Below are positions 31,952 through 40,528 of a stretch of DNA of 41,214 nt, piece by piece. The stretch comes from an uncultured Oceanobacillus sp. (lineage in GTDB: Bacteria; Bacillota; Bacilli; Bacillales; Amphibacillaceae). Both the position numbers and the translations under genes were made by a program. The stretch lies in NCBI GenBank assembly GCA_938004015.1, contig CALKWU010000068.1:1-41214 (forward strand), read 5' to 3'. Below the pieces are notes generated by a model that worked only from the letters and a program-made list of their open reading frames with translations, had not been told where the DNA came from and made no database searches. Numbering within the stretch: position 1 is the stretch's first letter; every line of letters starts with the position of its first letter.

Positions 31952-32905
31952 CTACTTCCTTAACTTCGGATCCAAGGCATCTTGTAATCCGTCTCCAAGT
32001 ACGTTAAAAGCAAACATCGTCAACGAAATGAAAAATGCCGGGAAAAACAACGTCCACCAATTTCCGGAGAGGATGGCACCTAACGAGTCGCTCGCCATGA
32101 CACCCCAGCTGGCATTCGGTGAAGATATGCCGAGACCGATGAAGCTTAAAAAAGCTTCGGCGAAAATGGCCGACGGTACAGTCAACGTCATTTGCACAAT
32201 GATCGGCCCCATCGTATTCGGTAAAAGTCCTTTACGGATGATCCGTGACGTTTTCGTCCCGAAAGATTTCGAAGCAAGGATATATTCATAGTTTTTAATT
32301 TGCATCACTTGCCCTCGTACAATCCGGGCCATTCCCACCCATCCCGTGACAGTGAGCGCGATGATGATCGTCAATAAACTCGGCCCTAGGACAACGAGCA
32401 ATAAAATGACGACGAGCAGATAAGGGATACCGTATAAAACCTCGATGATCCGCATCATGACATTATCCGTACGGCCACCTTTATATCCGGATATTCCTCC
32501 CCAAATGATGCCGATCGTCACATCGATGAGCGCCGCCATGAAGCCGACGAACAACGAAATTCTCGCTCCTTGCCACGTACGGGTGAATACATCTCGTCCG
32601 GCACTATCTGTACCGAACCAATGCTCGGCTGACGGTGGCTGATATTGTTTGGACAAAACACCGATGTTGGCATCATATGGTGAAAGAATCGGCCCAAAAA
32701 TAGCCATGAGAACTAAAATGATGATGAAAACAAGACCCGTCATCGCGAGGTAATTTTTCCGCAATCTGCGCCACGCATCATTCCAATAGGAAAGGGATGG
32801 TCTTGATAAACGCTCTTGTTCTTCTTTGTTTTGCTCACGCCAAGTGAACCATTCATCCGGTATTTCTTCTATTGCCACATCTCGGGGATTTTTTTCTGGT
32901 AACAT
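31952..32905 (-). CDS. oppC: Oligopeptide ABC transporter permease OppC-like
   Basis: 317 residues. A long hydrophilic N-terminal tail (~55 residues, EIPDEWFTWREQNKEEQERL) is typical of OppC/AppC and lies in the cytoplasm. Six membrane segments follow, the first near residues 55-80. HWFGTDSAGRDVFTRTWQGARISL and the EAA loop ASKSFGTKTSRIIRKGLLPN are family landmarks. The ATG at 32905 lies one base behind the oppB stop, with GGAAGGGG upstream. It forms a heterodimeric channel with OppB. Confidence 0.95.
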   Translation of the reverse strand: MLPEKNPRDVAIEEIPDEWFTWREQNKEEQERLSRPSLSYWNDAWRRLRKNYLAMTGLVFIIILVLMAIFGPILSPYDANIGVLSKQYQPPSAEHWFGTDSAGRDVFTRTWQGARISLFVGFMAALIDVTIGIIWGGISGYKGGRTDNVMMRIIEVLYGIPYLLVVILLLVVLGPSLLTIIIALTVTGWVGMARIVRGQVMQIKNYEYILASKSFGTKTSRIIRKGLLPNTMGPIIVQMTLTVPSAIFAEAFLSFIGLGISSPNASWGVMASDSLGAILSGNWWTLFFPAFFISLTMFAFNVLGDGLQDALDPKLRK

Positions 32906-32906
32906 A

Positions 32907-33839
32907 TTAGTCCCCTTCCTTCTTGTTTACTTTGATTCTCGGATCCAACAACCCATACGCAATATCAACAAGGAAAAGCATGATGATCAGAAAAGCACTG
33001 TAAAATACCGTCGTTCCCATGATGACAGGATAATCCCGATGGTTGATGCTTTCTACAAAATATTTCCCCATTCCCGGTATCGCAAAAATTTGTTCGATAA
33101 CAAATGAGCCTGTCATGACCCCAACAAGCAATGTTCCCAAGATTGTGACAACAGGCATCAAAGCATTCCGCAATGCATGTTTAACAATGATTTTCCAAGG
33201 TGATAAACCTTTCGCCCGAGCCATTTTAATATAATCCTGCGTCAATACTTCCAACATCGTCGACCTGGTCAATCTCGCGATAATCGCCATTGGACCAGTC
33301 GCAAGAGCCAACACCGGGAGCACCATATGCTTCGGACTTTGCCAGGTTGCCACCGGAAAGATGGACCAATTGACCGCCAGTTGTTGGATCAATAAAGTCG
33401 CCAAAATAAAGTTCGGTATGGAAATCCCTAGGACAGCAACCGTCATCGCAAAATAATCGATGATTCCATTATGTCTCAACGCCGCCAACGTTCCGATGGT
33501 GACCCCGGAAATGACAGCCACCAATACGGTGAAGAAGCCAAGTTCCGCAGAAATCGGAAAACCTCTTCCCAATAAATCGTTCACCGATTGATTCGACTGC
33601 TTGATGGAAGGCCCGAAGTCGAGTGTAACGACCGACTTTAAATAGAGAAGATATTGAACTGGCAATGGCTTATCGAGGTTGTAGTGTCTTTCCAAGTTTT
33701 GTTGGACGATTTCATTTGAGCTGCTTTCACTGTTGAATGGCGAACCCGGTACCGTCACCATCAATACAAAAGTGAGGGTGACAATGATCCATAAGGTCAA
33801 CAACATGATCAACAACTTCTTTAAAATGTATTTCAACAT
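32907..33839 (-). CDS. oppB: Oligopeptide ABC transporter permease OppB-like
   Basis: 310 residues, six membrane segments. It opens with LKYILKKLLIMLLTLWIIVT, the usual OppB/DppB signal-like first helix, then YLLYLKSVVTLDFGPSIKQS and the EAA loop MARAKGLSPWKIIVKHALRN. The loop FVIEQIFAIPGMGKYFVES is also diagnostic. AGGAG lies before the ATG at 33839. It is first in the operon. About 140 bases upstream TTGGAG and TAAGTA, 17 bp apart, form a possible promoter whose spacer holds the palindrome GTATGTCAACATAC (33978-33965). Confidence 0.95.
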   Translation of the reverse strand: MLKYILKKLLIMLLTLWIIVTLTFVLMVTVPGSPFNSESSSNEIVQQNLERHYNLDKPLPVQYLLYLKSVVTLDFGPSIKQSNQSVNDLLGRGFPISAELGFFTVLVAVISGVTIGTLAALRHNGIIDYFAMTVAVLGISIPNFILATLLIQQLAVNWSIFPVATWQSPKHMVLPVLALATGPMAIIARLTRSTMLEVLTQDYIKMARAKGLSPWKIIVKHALRNALMPVVTILGTLLVGVMTGSFVIEQIFAIPGMGKYFVESINHRDYPVIMGTTVFYSAFLIIMLFLVDIAYGLLDPRIKVNKKEGD

Positions 33840-34161
33840 GGCTACCAGCTCCTATATCGATGAACTATATGTCCTGAGAACCTATAGAATATACTATTCA
33901 TCCGCTTACGCCTTACATGTTATCGCTTCCATTGAGAAGAAACCGTTCTATCTATACTTAATATGTATGTTGACATACTCCAATCCATGCCCCGCGTTTG
34001 TCGGAGTGTAAGGCTGGATGATGGGGAAATCGTTCTCTTTTGTAATTCTATGATGATTTTTAAAGGGAAATAAATTCACTGAATCAACTGATAATACCAA
34101 ATATTTACATCTTTATTTTTATTAGCATTATAGAATAAACTATTTTATATTTCAACTTTAC

Positions 34162-34257
34162 TTAAAATATTTTTTCAATTTCGTCATTGGGTCGTGCTTT
34201 CCAGTAATCACCGTCAGAGATAAATTCACTTTGGCGAGAAAATCGCTTTCGTTTCAT
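34162..34257 (-). CDS. Possible small ORF (31 aa)
   Basis: ATG at 34257 to TAA at 34162. The product starts MKRKRFSRQSEFISDGDYWK and ends RPNDEIEKIF. It has protein-like composition (basic start, acidic/aromatic end), but only a weak site (AGGTCAG 3 nt upstream). It lies downstream of the terminator of a broken gene. It may be a real small protein or the remnant of a larger gene. No family is recognised. Confidence 0.3.
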   Translation of the reverse strand: MKRKRFSRQSEFISDGDYWKARPNDEIEKIF

Positions 34258-34284
34258 TGCTGACCTGTTTTTCTTAATTTCAAG

Positions 34285-34312
34285 CACAAAAAAGCATCCC
34301 TGACAAGGAATG
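34285..34312 (-). terminator. Terminator of the GNAT remnant
   Basis: On the minus strand GCATTCC pairs with GGGATGC (one G-T) across a 6-nt loop, followed by six T. It lies just after the stop codon. Confidence 0.85.
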
Positions 34313-34321
34313 CCTCTTCCA

Positions 34322-34699
34322 TCAATATATTTTCATTTTCAACCCTTCATGTGTCGAACGAAACCCTAACTGATCATAGAACGATAACGCTTTGCTTCGT
34401 TGTTTGTCCGTCGTCAATTGGACGAGATGGCAACCACGTTCTTTCGTTCTTTCGATGGCCCAGCGGATCATTTTCGTCCCCACCCCTTTTCCACGGACGT
34501 CTGATGATATCCTCACTCCTTCAATCGTCGCTCTCCAGCCACCTTGATGGGTGATGTAAGGGGTGAACGTGATTTGCTGGACACCTACTACTTCATCATG
34601 ATAGCAGGCGACGATCAGTTCATTGTTCGGATCAGCTTCAATCGCTTGGAATGCTTGATAATAGCTTTTTGGGAGCGGAGTTTCATAGCGTTCAAACTT
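34322..34699 (-). pseudogene. GNAT acetyltransferase lacking its N-terminus
   Basis: From FERYETPLPKSYYQAFQAIE onward the frame is a normal GNAT protein: ITFTPYITHQGG, EGVRISSDVRGKGVGTKMI (acetyl-CoA motif R-G-x-G-V-G) and QLTTDKQRSKALSFYDQLGF. Relatives have about 25-30 further residues before this (first strand and helix). Here the open frame upstream of codon 47 reads through DNA that encodes, in another frame, the start of an MFS protein. So the 5' end was lost by deletion. The frame stays open to 34837, so a chimeric protein could still be made, but not with the native fold. Confidence 0.75.
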
Positions 34700-34827
34700 A
34701 GAGCATGCTGCATAGATGGCAACAACGGAGTGTAAGCGAATCTGCCAATGCCCATTGCGATGATGAGAGAAAAAATTCCACCGACCAAAAAGAAAAAAGG
34801 ATGTCTGCCCAAACCTCCACCCTCCAT
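34700..34827 (-). pseudogene. Remnant of an MFS transporter 5' end (YbfB/YjiJ-like)
   Basis: The frame gives GRHPFFFLVGGIFSLIIAMG and IGRFAYTPLLPSMQHALSL, the first membrane helix and the GIGRFAYTPLLP motif of YbfB/YjiJ-type MFS proteins. After about 40 codons it joins out of frame to the GNAT coding sequence. GGAGGGTGGAGG near 34820 may be the old ribosome site. The remaining ~350 residues are absent. Confidence 0.65.
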
Positions 34828-35026
34828 GTTTTGACATTTTTCATATAAGGAGTTTTTTTCAATACAGACCATCTGCACTGAATGATTAACATTGACAGCC
34901 ATCATCGATCCATATAAAATATTGTCCAAATGATATATCAGAAAATTCACTATTCAGATATTATTTATTTTTCTCGATTATTTTTGGTGGATCGTTCCTT
35001 CCCAACCTACATAAAGGAGTGTAATC

Positions 35027-35911
35027 ATGGATTTAGAAGAAAAAATCTTTGACATTCTCAATGAAACGGAAGCGACATTCGGCATTTCAATCAAATATTT
35101 GCAAACGAAAGAAGAAGTGAATATCAATGAAGGTCAACCCTTCCAAATGGCAAGTGTATTCAAAGTCCCTATATTGCTCACCTTATATAAACAAGTGCAT
35201 GCAGGAAAAATCGATTTGACGGAGCGGGTTGCCATTCATAGAGAAGATTATGTCCCCGGTTCCGGGATCCTGCAAGAAATGGATCCGGGCATCGAAGTGA
35301 CGATCAAAGATTTGGCCACACTCATGACCATCGTCAGCGACAACTTGGCGACGGATAAAATCTACCATCTGGTCGGACAAGAAACGATTGAAAAAAACAT
35401 GCATGACCTCGGTTTCACTGATATTTCCGTCAAACATTCATGTTGGGAACTATTATGTTTATCGGTCGGTCTCGATCCAAACGAAGACCATGATGACATA
35501 TACGAAGAATTGGAAAAACGTTTATACAGCGATAAAATGTATGACGATTATGTACTGCAAACAAATCAACCGAACAACTTATGCACGCCAAAAGCGATGA
35601 CTCGTTTACTGGAACTCGTCGCCAACGGGGAATATGTTTCTCAAGCATGTTCCGAAGACATTTTGGATATTCTGTTCCGGCAACAATTGACGAACCGGAT
35701 TCCGAGCCGCTTACCGTATGCGGCTAAAGTGGCGAATAAGACAGGAACATTGAATTCCGGTGTGAATGATGCAGGCATCGTTTACTTGCCGGAAGATAAA
35801 GGCGCCTTCATCATTAGTGTGTTTTCAGTAGGAAATGATAAGTATTATAAGGGTGCTGAAATCATTGCCCGCATCGCTGAAACGGCTTATGAACATTTTG
35901 TCGGACAATGA
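35027..35911 (+). CDS. Class A beta-lactamase-related serine hydrolase
   Basis: 294 residues with the penicillin-recognising motifs in order: Ser43-x-x-Lys46 (MASVFK), Ser104-Asp-Asn106 (VSDNLATD) and Lys238-Thr-Gly240 (NKTGTLNSGVNDAG). There is no signal peptide or lipobox, so it should be cytoplasmic or leave by another route. The Glu-x-x-x-Asn omega-loop motif needed for deacylation in class A beta-lactamases is not seen; that region is an acidic insertion (DPNEDHDDIYEELEKRL). It may be an esterase or peptidase of the Beta-lactamase2 group. AAAGGAG lies before the ATG. It is monocistronic. Confidence 0.88.
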   Translation: MDLEEKIFDILNETEATFGISIKYLQTKEEVNINEGQPFQMASVFKVPILLTLYKQVHAGKIDLTERVAIHREDYVPGSGILQEMDPGIEVTIKDLATLMTIVSDNLATDKIYHLVGQETIEKNMHDLGFTDISVKHSCWELLCLSVGLDPNEDHDDIYEELEKRLYSDKMYDDYVLQTNQPNNLCTPKAMTRLLELVANGEYVSQACSEDILDILFRQQLTNRIPSRLPYAAKVANKTGTLNSGVNDAGIVYLPEDKGAFIISVFSVGNDKYYKGAEIIARIAETAYEHFVGQ

Positions 35912-35976
35912 ACTTGCGTTAAAATTTTTCACGTCAATACTATGATCAAGTAAAATCACGATTCATATCGAAAGAA

Positions 35977-36020
35977 AGAGGTTGGACAAGCTTTCTCAGC
36001 CGTTCCAACCTCTATTTTTA
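35977..36020. terminator. Bidirectional terminator between the serine hydrolase and the second kinase
   Basis: A perfect 10-bp stem, AGAGGTTGGA (35977-35986) with 36004-36013, a 17-nt loop, then ATTTTTA on the plus strand and a T/C-rich tail on the minus strand. It serves both convergent genes. Confidence 0.8.
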
Positions 36021-37760
36021 TGATTTTTTCTCATCTTTGTTCAGAATAATGATCACCGTCGTTCCCTTTTCCAACTCTGATTCGACTTCAATCGTGCCGC
36101 CATGGAGCTCGACGATGCCAAGGGCGATGCTCATTCCCAACCCGTCCCCCTCCGTCCGTTCATCTGTTGCTGTTCCTCGATAATACCGTTGGAATAAATG
36201 TTCCAGAGAGGAAGGGTCCATTCCTTTTCCATCATCGGCAATCATAATTTTGACAGAAGATGTGTCACAATCGATCCGCAATTGAATTTTTGTGCCTGGC
36301 AGGTTGTGCTTCACCGCATTGGATACCAAATTATCGATGACCCGAACAAACCATTTCGGATCGATCATGGCATAACACGGAATAGGCGAAGGTTCAAAAG
36401 TGATCGGATAAGACTCAAGCGTGACATCGGAAGTGTATTTCTCTATAGTCTTTTGGATCCAATCATTCATTTCGGTTTTTTCTTTATTCAATGTCAACGC
36501 ACTGTTTTTCAACCGGAAAATGAGAGAAAAATCATTGACCAAATCGACCATATACTCGGACTGCGTGCGGATGACGCTGCCGATTTGTTGTAATTCTTCA
36601 TCAGTATAACGATATTCTCCGCTTTCCAACATATGGCCATACCCTTGGATGCTTGATAACGGGGTACGTAAATCATGGGAAATGCCCGCCATCCACTCTT
36701 CCCGGGTTTTTTCCAATTGCTCCCTTTCTTTTTCTGCTTGGGCAAGTTTTTCTGACATCCTTGAAAAAGAATCAAACACACTTTTGAATAAACGATAGCG
36801 GAATTTGACTTTTCCATTCTTCCTGTGGATTTTACGATATTCTTTTCCTTCCAACACATCTTCATATTGTTTTTGTTCCACCATTTGCAGCCAGTTCGCA
36901 AGCAGCAACAGCGGCTTTCCGTAGTAATAACCATACCATACGGACATCATGATCACGATGAATAGACTGCTGGCAATAACGATTAAGAACAGCTGTAACT
37001 CACTATTCGACAAAATTTGCAAACTTTGCTCCGTATACGCATCGTTGATTTGTTGAAACACCCAAGAAATGTTCCCCTCTTCAGCATTGACGATATAAGC
37101 ATTCATCTCATGGAGTCCCGGTTCATAAACACTTTGGAGTACATCGAGTGCCTTTTCCGCAGCCGGGATGCTCTCTCCAATTTCTTCAACCAACGTGCCA
37201 TCCTTGTAAATGGTCAAAAGACCGTTGTGTTTTTCTACTTCTTGGGCGAGTTCATCTTTATCTTCTTTTGACACCATGCCGTTTTCACTGTATATCGCAA
37301 ACCATTGTTCCACTAAATGTTGATTTTCATCGACATAACCCAACATGAATAAGTAACGTTCCGGTGACATCGTATCCAAGAACGTTTCCACCGAGTATTC
37401 TTCCAGTTTTTTCGTTTCATCGATCGTCAACAACTCATTGATCGTGTAGGAATCGGCTAAATCCCTGGGAGCATTCAGTTCTTCAACGACATTTCCATCT
37501 TCGTCGATGATTTGCATCCATACATCATGCTCCACAATCAATTCCGGCCAATCACCTGAAATCACAAATTCGCCGTTTTCAATGAATGTACTATACGGTA
37601 CATTTTCCACAATCGCTTTTTTGGGATTCCGATTCAATTCATCTTCCATAATAAAATTCATCACCAATAAAGTCATTAAAAGAAAAAACAAACTGAGCAC
37701 GATAAAGGAAATGATGAGTTGCAAAAGAAAATGTAAGGTGATTTTCGTCTTTACTCGCAT
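36018..37760 (-). CDS. Sensor histidine kinase with large extracellular domain
   Basis: 580 residues. TM1 is at about 9-37, an extracytoplasmic sensor of ~215 residues follows, and TM2 is at ~255-278. Then come a HAMP-like linker, a coiled-coil segment (RMSEKLAQAEKEREQLEKTR) and the kinase core: His362 in GISHDLRTPLSSIQGY, N-box DNLVSNAVKH with Asn477/481, DDGKGMD and DGLGMSIALG. The sensor domain is acidic and unlike the short-loop intramembrane sensors. It overlaps the regulator gene by 10 bases. A transporter is encoded divergently, suggesting that the pair controls it. The ligand is unknown. Confidence 0.93.
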   Translation of the reverse strand: MRVKTKITLHFLLQLIISFIVLSLFFLLMTLLVMNFIMEDELNRNPKKAIVENVPYSTFIENGEFVISGDWPELIVEHDVWMQIIDEDGNVVEELNAPRDLADSYTINELLTIDETKKLEEYSVETFLDTMSPERYLFMLGYVDENQHLVEQWFAIYSENGMVSKEDKDELAQEVEKHNGLLTIYKDGTLVEEIGESIPAAEKALDVLQSVYEPGLHEMNAYIVNAEEGNISWVFQQINDAYTEQSLQILSNSELQLFLIVIASSLFIVIMMSVWYGYYYGKPLLLLANWLQMVEQKQYEDVLEGKEYRKIHRKNGKVKFRYRLFKSVFDSFSRMSEKLAQAEKEREQLEKTREEWMAGISHDLRTPLSSIQGYGHMLESGEYRYTDEELQQIGSVIRTQSEYMVDLVNDFSLIFRLKNSALTLNKEKTEMNDWIQKTIEKYTSDVTLESYPITFEPSPIPCYAMIDPKWFVRVIDNLVSNAVKHNLPGTKIQLRIDCDTSSVKIMIADDGKGMDPSSLEHLFQRYYRGTATDERTEGDGLGMSIALGIVELHGGTIEVESELEKGTTVIIILNKDEKKS

Positions 37761-38467
37761 TTTTCAGGATCCCCCACTAATTTATAACCCAAGCCACGGA
37801 CGGTGATTAAATGGGTCGGATTGCTCGGATCCGGTTCGATGCGCTCGCGGATTCTCCGGACATGCACCATCACCGTATTATCATCGACCATATTTTCGTA
37901 ACCCCAAACGGCCGTAAATAATTGCTCCTTGGACAATACCCGATTCACATTTTGACAAAAGTAAACGAGGAGCCGAAACACTTGTGCCGGACATGGGACG
38001 ACTTCGCCACGGACAATCAATTCACCTGCATCCTCATCCACGATGAACCCATCAAAATAGTGGATTTTTTTATTTTTCGCAGTAGTCTTTGTTTCCGTTT
38101 GCATCCGTTTGAGATGGGCTTTGAGCCTTGCAACGATTTCCAGTGGATTGAATGGTTTCGTCACATAATCGTCACCACCCGCTTCAAACCCTGTAAGCAC
38201 ATCAAAGTCAGCTACCCGTGCTGTTAAAAACAAAATGTGGGCGTCGGTATACTCACGGATTTTTTTGCATAACTCGAAACCGTTTGCATCCGGAAGCATG
38301 ACATCCAAAACGATGAAATCTGGAGATTCCTTTTTGACGAGGGTGAGGGCTTGTTCCCCCGTCGTCGCCGTCAATATATGTTGAAACCCTTCTTTTTTGA
38401 GTACCATTTCCACCATTTGCAGAATCGGTTGTTCATCATCCACTAATAAAATTTTCCTTTCTTTCAT
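37751..38467 (-). CDS. OmpR-family response regulator
   Basis: 238 residues. Receiver: acidic pair VDDE, phosphoacceptor Asp55 in VLDVMLPD, Lys104 in TKPF. The winged helix is of the OmpR type (PAQVFRLLVYFCQN, DDNTVMVHVRRIRERIE, ITVRGLGYKL). Start ATG at 38467 has AGGTGATG upstream. First gene of a two-gene unit with its kinase. The 173-base divergent space to the ABC operon carries repeated ACCTTA boxes in both orientations, likely its own binding sites (inference). Confidence 0.95.
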   Translation of the reverse strand: MKERKILLVDDEQPILQMVEMVLKKEGFQHILTATTGEQALTLVKKESPDFIVLDVMLPDANGFELCKKIREYTDAHILFLTARVADFDVLTGFEAGGDDYVTKPFNPLEIVARLKAHLKRMQTETKTTAKNKKIHYFDGFIVDEDAGELIVRGEVVPCPAQVFRLLVYFCQNVNRVLSKEQLFTAVWGYENMVDDNTVMVHVRRIRERIEPDPSNPTHLITVRGLGYKLVGDPEKCE

Positions 38468-38510
38468 GCTTCATCACCTGCTCGTAATTACTCGATTCTT
38501 TCACCATCAT

Positions 38511-38584
38511 CTTACCACAGCAACCTTACCGGAACCTTAACAACTGCAAGAATAAGTTCAGCTAATCGTAAGGTGACGGTAAAC
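38511..38584. promoter_or_regulatory. Candidate response-regulator boxes in the divergent promoter
   Basis: CTTACC at 38511 and 38525 and CTTAAC at 38536; the last two are one helical turn (11 bp) apart as ACCTTAC and ACCTTAAC. In opposite orientation GTAAGGT lies at 38568-38574 and GGTAAAC at 38578-38584, also ~10 bp apart. Half-sites in phased pairs fit OmpR-type regulators serving both directions. Confidence 0.55.
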
Positions 38585-38643
38585 AGGTCGAAAAACTTGC
38601 AGCTTATGATGAAAACAGATGAAAAAGTGAAAGGAGTAGTTTG

Positions 38644-39564
38644 ATGGGATTACCAGCAGTCAAGTTGCAAGGATTGAGCAAAACGATCAAAGGAAAACCA
38701 ATTGTCAACAATTTGAATTTAGAAATCCGACCTGGCGAAGTGTTCGGCTTGCTCGGGCCGAACGGGGCAGGCAAGACGACGACCATCCGGATGATCGTCG
38801 GGCTGATTCGAATGACGGAAGGAGATGTTTTCATTCAAGGAAAAAGCATTAAAAACGAGTTTAAAGAAGCGATTCGGGAAGTCGGGGCGATTGTGGAAAG
38901 TCCGGAAATGTATCCGTTTATGACGGGAAAAGAAAATTTAATCCATTTTGCCCGCATGATTCCCGATATAGACGAGGATAGAATCCACCGGGTCATGACA
39001 TTAGTCGGTTTGGAACATGCGATGGATGAAAAAGTCGGCAAATATTCCTTAGGCATGCGGCAACGGCTCGGAATCGCCCAAGCATTGCTGCATCGGCCTT
39101 CCATTCTTATTCTCGATGAACCGACGAATGGACTGGACCCGGCTGGTATTAGGGAAATCCGCCATTATATTCGGAATCTCGCCAACGAGGAAGAGGTCGC
39201 TGTCATCATATCCAGCCATTTGCTTGGAGAGATCGAATTGATGTGTGATCGGATCGGAGTGATTAACAAGGGCGAACTAATTGCCATCCAAGAGATTCGT
39301 GGCTCTGGAAAGGACAGCGGGCCACAAGAAATAAAGATGGAAGTGAAACCGGTCAAAAAGGCAATCAAGCTTTTGAAGCAACAGCACGGAGTCGAAAGCG
39401 AACTGACAGAAGGATTGGTCAGCTTCGAACTGAAAAAAGAATTGATCCCCGAAGTCATTCAAACGCTCGTCAAAAATGGCATTTCCATTTATGAAGTGAG
39501 AGTGACTCAAAGCACATTGGAAGATCAATTTTTTGATTTGATAGGAGAGAATGTCGTTGGTTAA
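38644..39564 (+). CDS. ABC transporter ATP-binding protein (BcrA-like)
   Basis: 306 residues. Walker A is GPNGAGKTT, the signature YSLGMRQRLGIAQAL and Walker B LILDEPTNGLDP, with an H-loop in ISSHLL. The C-terminal ~90-residue extension is that of bacitracin/lantibiotic-type exporters. The ATG at 38644 is behind AAAGGAG; a TTG one codon earlier is less likely. It overlaps the permease gene by 14 bases. With the permease and DUF4064 protein it forms an operon divergent from a two-component system. Confidence 0.95.
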   Translation: MGLPAVKLQGLSKTIKGKPIVNNLNLEIRPGEVFGLLGPNGAGKTTTIRMIVGLIRMTEGDVFIQGKSIKNEFKEAIREVGAIVESPEMYPFMTGKENLIHFARMIPDIDEDRIHRVMTLVGLEHAMDEKVGKYSLGMRQRLGIAQALLHRPSILILDEPTNGLDPAGIREIRHYIRNLANEEEVAVIISSHLLGEIELMCDRIGVINKGELIAIQEIRGSGKDSGPQEIKMEVKPVKKAIKLLKQQHGVESELTEGLVSFELKKELIPEVIQTLVKNGISIYEVRVTQSTLEDQFFDLIGENVVG

Positions 39565-40513
39565 TTGTTGGAAACTCATCCACAATGAGATGATGAAAAT
39601 TTATAAACAAAAATCCACTTGGATCATGTACCTGAGTTTATTGCTGCTTATTGTCGGCAGCGGCATACTGACGTTTGCTTTCAGTGATGTCGAAACGGAA
39701 TATAGTGATGCTTCGTGGCGAATCGAGCTGGAAGAAGAAAACAATCGTTTGTTTGAGGAAATGGAAGAATTTGAGTTTTTTCAGGAGATCAATATGAGCT
39801 TGATTGCAGAAAACAACTATTATTTGGAGCATGACATCAAACCTGTCGGATACGGAGCGTGGCATTTTGTCTGGGAAAATGAAATACTGCTTTCCATCGT
39901 CAGTTTATTCACAATCATCATCGCCGCTGGAATCATCGCCAATGAATTTCGCTGGGGGACGATCAAACTTTTACTGATCCGTCCCATTTTCAGAACGACC
40001 ATTTTGATTTCTAAATTTTCAGCTGTGCTTCTGTTCGCATTACTCACAACCATCTTTGTCATCGTTTTTTCCTGGTTTACAGGAGCCGTTTTATTTGGCG
40101 TGGAAGGGTTGAATCCCTATATTGTGATCGAAAAACAGGATGGACTCGAATATGTATCGCTCGTCGGCGAAACGATGACGACTTTCGCTTTGAAGCTCAT
40201 CCATTTCCTCATGATGGCGACGTTTGCCTTCATGATCTCGAGCATTTTCCGTAATAGTGCCCTCGCCATCGGCACGGCGGTATTTCTGATGATGGCAGGA
40301 AACTCGATTGTCGCCTACTTCAGCGACAAAGAATGGGCGAAATATATTCTTTTTGCCAACACGGATTTGAGCCAATATAGGAATCCTTATGGACCAGTCG
40401 TAGAAGGGATGACCTTACCTTTTTCCGTCGTCATATTGCTTGTCCATTTCGTTCTGTTTATGCTTGTTGCTTGGTTTGCTTTCACAAGACGTGATATTTC
40501 TGGAACATATTGA
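39551..40513 (+). CDS. ABC-2 type permease
   Basis: 320 residues. The N-terminal LIHNEMMKIYKQKSTWIMYL is the amphipathic entry helix of ABC-2 permeases. An extracellular segment of ~80 residues between TM1 and TM2 (acidic, EEENNRLFEEMEEFEFFQEI) is larger than in the other permease of this window. About five more membrane segments follow, including EFRWGTIKLLLIRPIFRTTI as the conserved coupling loop. ATAGGAG lies before the start. It pairs with the ATPase encoded just upstream. Confidence 0.92.
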   Translation: MSLVNCWKLIHNEMMKIYKQKSTWIMYLSLLLLIVGSGILTFAFSDVETEYSDASWRIELEEENNRLFEEMEEFEFFQEINMSLIAENNYYLEHDIKPVGYGAWHFVWENEILLSIVSLFTIIIAAGIIANEFRWGTIKLLLIRPIFRTTILISKFSAVLLFALLTTIFVIVFSWFTGAVLFGVEGLNPYIVIEKQDGLEYVSLVGETMTTFALKLIHFLMMATFAFMISSIFRNSALAIGTAVFLMMAGNSIVAYFSDKEWAKYILFANTDLSQYRNPYGPVVEGMTLPFSVVILLVHFVLFMLVAWFAFTRRDISGTY

Positions 40514-40528
40514 ATAGGAGGATATAAA

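Larger units (their letters stand above)
33840..34321. other. AT-rich intergenic region upstream of oppB
   Basis: 480 bases with a possible opp promoter at its left, a 31-codon minus-strand ORF (34162-34257) and the terminator of the broken GNAT gene at 34285-34312. Nothing else could be supported. Composition is more AT-rich than the neighbouring genes. Confidence 0.6.
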
